Source: Amoebidium appalachense (taxonomy: Eukaryota > Ichthyosporea). Taken from it: a stretch of DNA of 64,000 nucleotides. Below the pieces are notes generated by a model, which was not told the DNA's origin, searched no databases, and worked only from the letters and a program-made list of their open reading frames with translations. The position numbers were made by a program, and so were the translations under genes. Of this stretch, positions 47,053-64,000 are shown piece by piece (positions within the stretch are counted from its first letter, which is position 1; every line of letters begins with the position of its first letter). Location: contig CAVNZM010000002.1 in NCBI GenBank assembly GCA_963693365.1, positions 14,632,001-14,696,000 of the forward strand, written 5' to 3'.

Positions 47053-47897
47053 GTAAGGTATTTCTGTCCAAAGAGTTAGTAGATAGTAGGCAAAAGGGCT
47101 TGATCTGTAGCTCATACCCCCCCCCCCCCCTGCACACCCAGGGGGGCACTCTCTAAATTTCTTTTTCCCTTTAATTATGTTCAAGGACCTGCTGCAGCTC
47201 TCTCAGCTTTCTTCTTTTTATTTTTGTATTTCTCCACGCCATGAGCAAACAACTTTGTGTTGGGGGGGGGGGGGGGGGGGGGGGGGAGGGGGGGGGGGGG
47301 GGGGGGGGGGGGGGAGGGGGGGGGGGGGGGGGGGGCAAGGAGCAAAGAGAAACACGTATTACTGTGATTAGACCAAGATAACCTACGACCCACACAGTCG
47401 TCACTTCTAGAAACCAAGAACCACCCTATAGTAAAATTTAAATAGTAAAAATGTATAGAATCTTGATATTATAGTCCCATCGCTCCGCCATGTCTGTATG
47501 ACGGGCTTAGTCTAGACAGTAGGTATAGTGTGCCCAGTGGGCCGATACTCGCTTATAGACGGCGGTGCCGAATTTGGCCCTAAAGAAATGGCAACAAAAA
47601 AGACATGTTGGGTATCTAGTTTGCTTATTATTGTTTGGGAGTACCCGCTGGGCCAGGGCCGGCCAAGGAGATTTTCTCGTCTGTAAGGGTAGATTTCGTG
47701 CGCGCATTTTTTTCTCCGCCTTTTTTTCAAGCCCGAGGGGGGGGGGGGGGGGGGGGGGGGGACGGGGGTATATCGAGAGCTGTAGAGAGAGAGAATTATC
47801 AGTGAAGGACATGACTAACCAATGCTAAAATACAGCAGCAAAAGCAGTACATTGCCCAAATTTGGTGTATTTCCGCCACGTGGCCCTAGCAGGAAAA

Positions 47898-64000
<16,103 letters not shown>

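Overview
The window reads as intron-rich nuclear DNA of a eukaryote, most likely an opisthokont and perhaps a unicellular holozoan. The basis is an ARF6-type GTPase, an SCOC-type coiled-coil protein, a WW-WW-MyTH4-RhoGAP protein of the ARHGAP39/Vilse type, a ZIP zinc transporter and a multi-ATPase sacsin-like protein, all with GT-AG introns. Species cannot be fixed from sequence alone. The DNA between exons is unusually simple: long poly-C/poly-G runs, (CA/TG)n, (GA)n and a (CGTG)n array. Most long open frames here are translations of those repeats. I joined exons by requiring splice signals, reading phase and family resemblance to agree.

Layout: 1-1394, low-complexity flank. 1395-3368 (-), ARF6, three coding exons, complete. 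3.4-8.5 kb, G-tract-rich flank with several copies of a dispersed repeat. 8.57-11.48 kb (-), an unrecognised multi-exon gene. 11.87-12.55 kb, an element with inverted ends. 14.99-20.31 kb (-), SCOC. 21.79-33.11 kb (+), ARHGAP39-like RhoGAP, 15 well-supported coding exons plus a possible start exon. 34.98-35.27 kb, a short TTAA-flanked transposon. 35.50-43.98 kb (-), ZIP transporter, 12 exons, 296 aa, complete. 44.73-46.04 kb (+), a decayed non-LTR reverse transcriptase. 46.24-46.87 kb, an exact-looking 315-bp tandem duplication containing a TATA box. 47.90 kb to the window end (+), a sacsin-like gene with 20 coding exons seen, running off the right edge.

SCOC and the RhoGAP gene are head to head across about 1.5 kb. 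The RhoGAP and ZIP genes converge. ZIP and the sacsin-like gene diverge around the reverse-transcriptase remnant. ARF6, SCOC (a Golgi/autophagy ARF-like effector in animals) and the RhoGAP all belong to membrane-traffic or actin control, but nothing indicates co-regulation.

The most novel signal is a dispersed repeat of about 200 bp. Its copies begin TTTGAATGCG and are bounded by poly-G. Two subfamilies end in a stem-loop that is kept while its sequence changes. All ten copies lying inside genes are antisense to the host gene. Second is an intron of the RhoGAP gene built largely from eight degenerate copies of the next exon's own splice acceptor and first codons.
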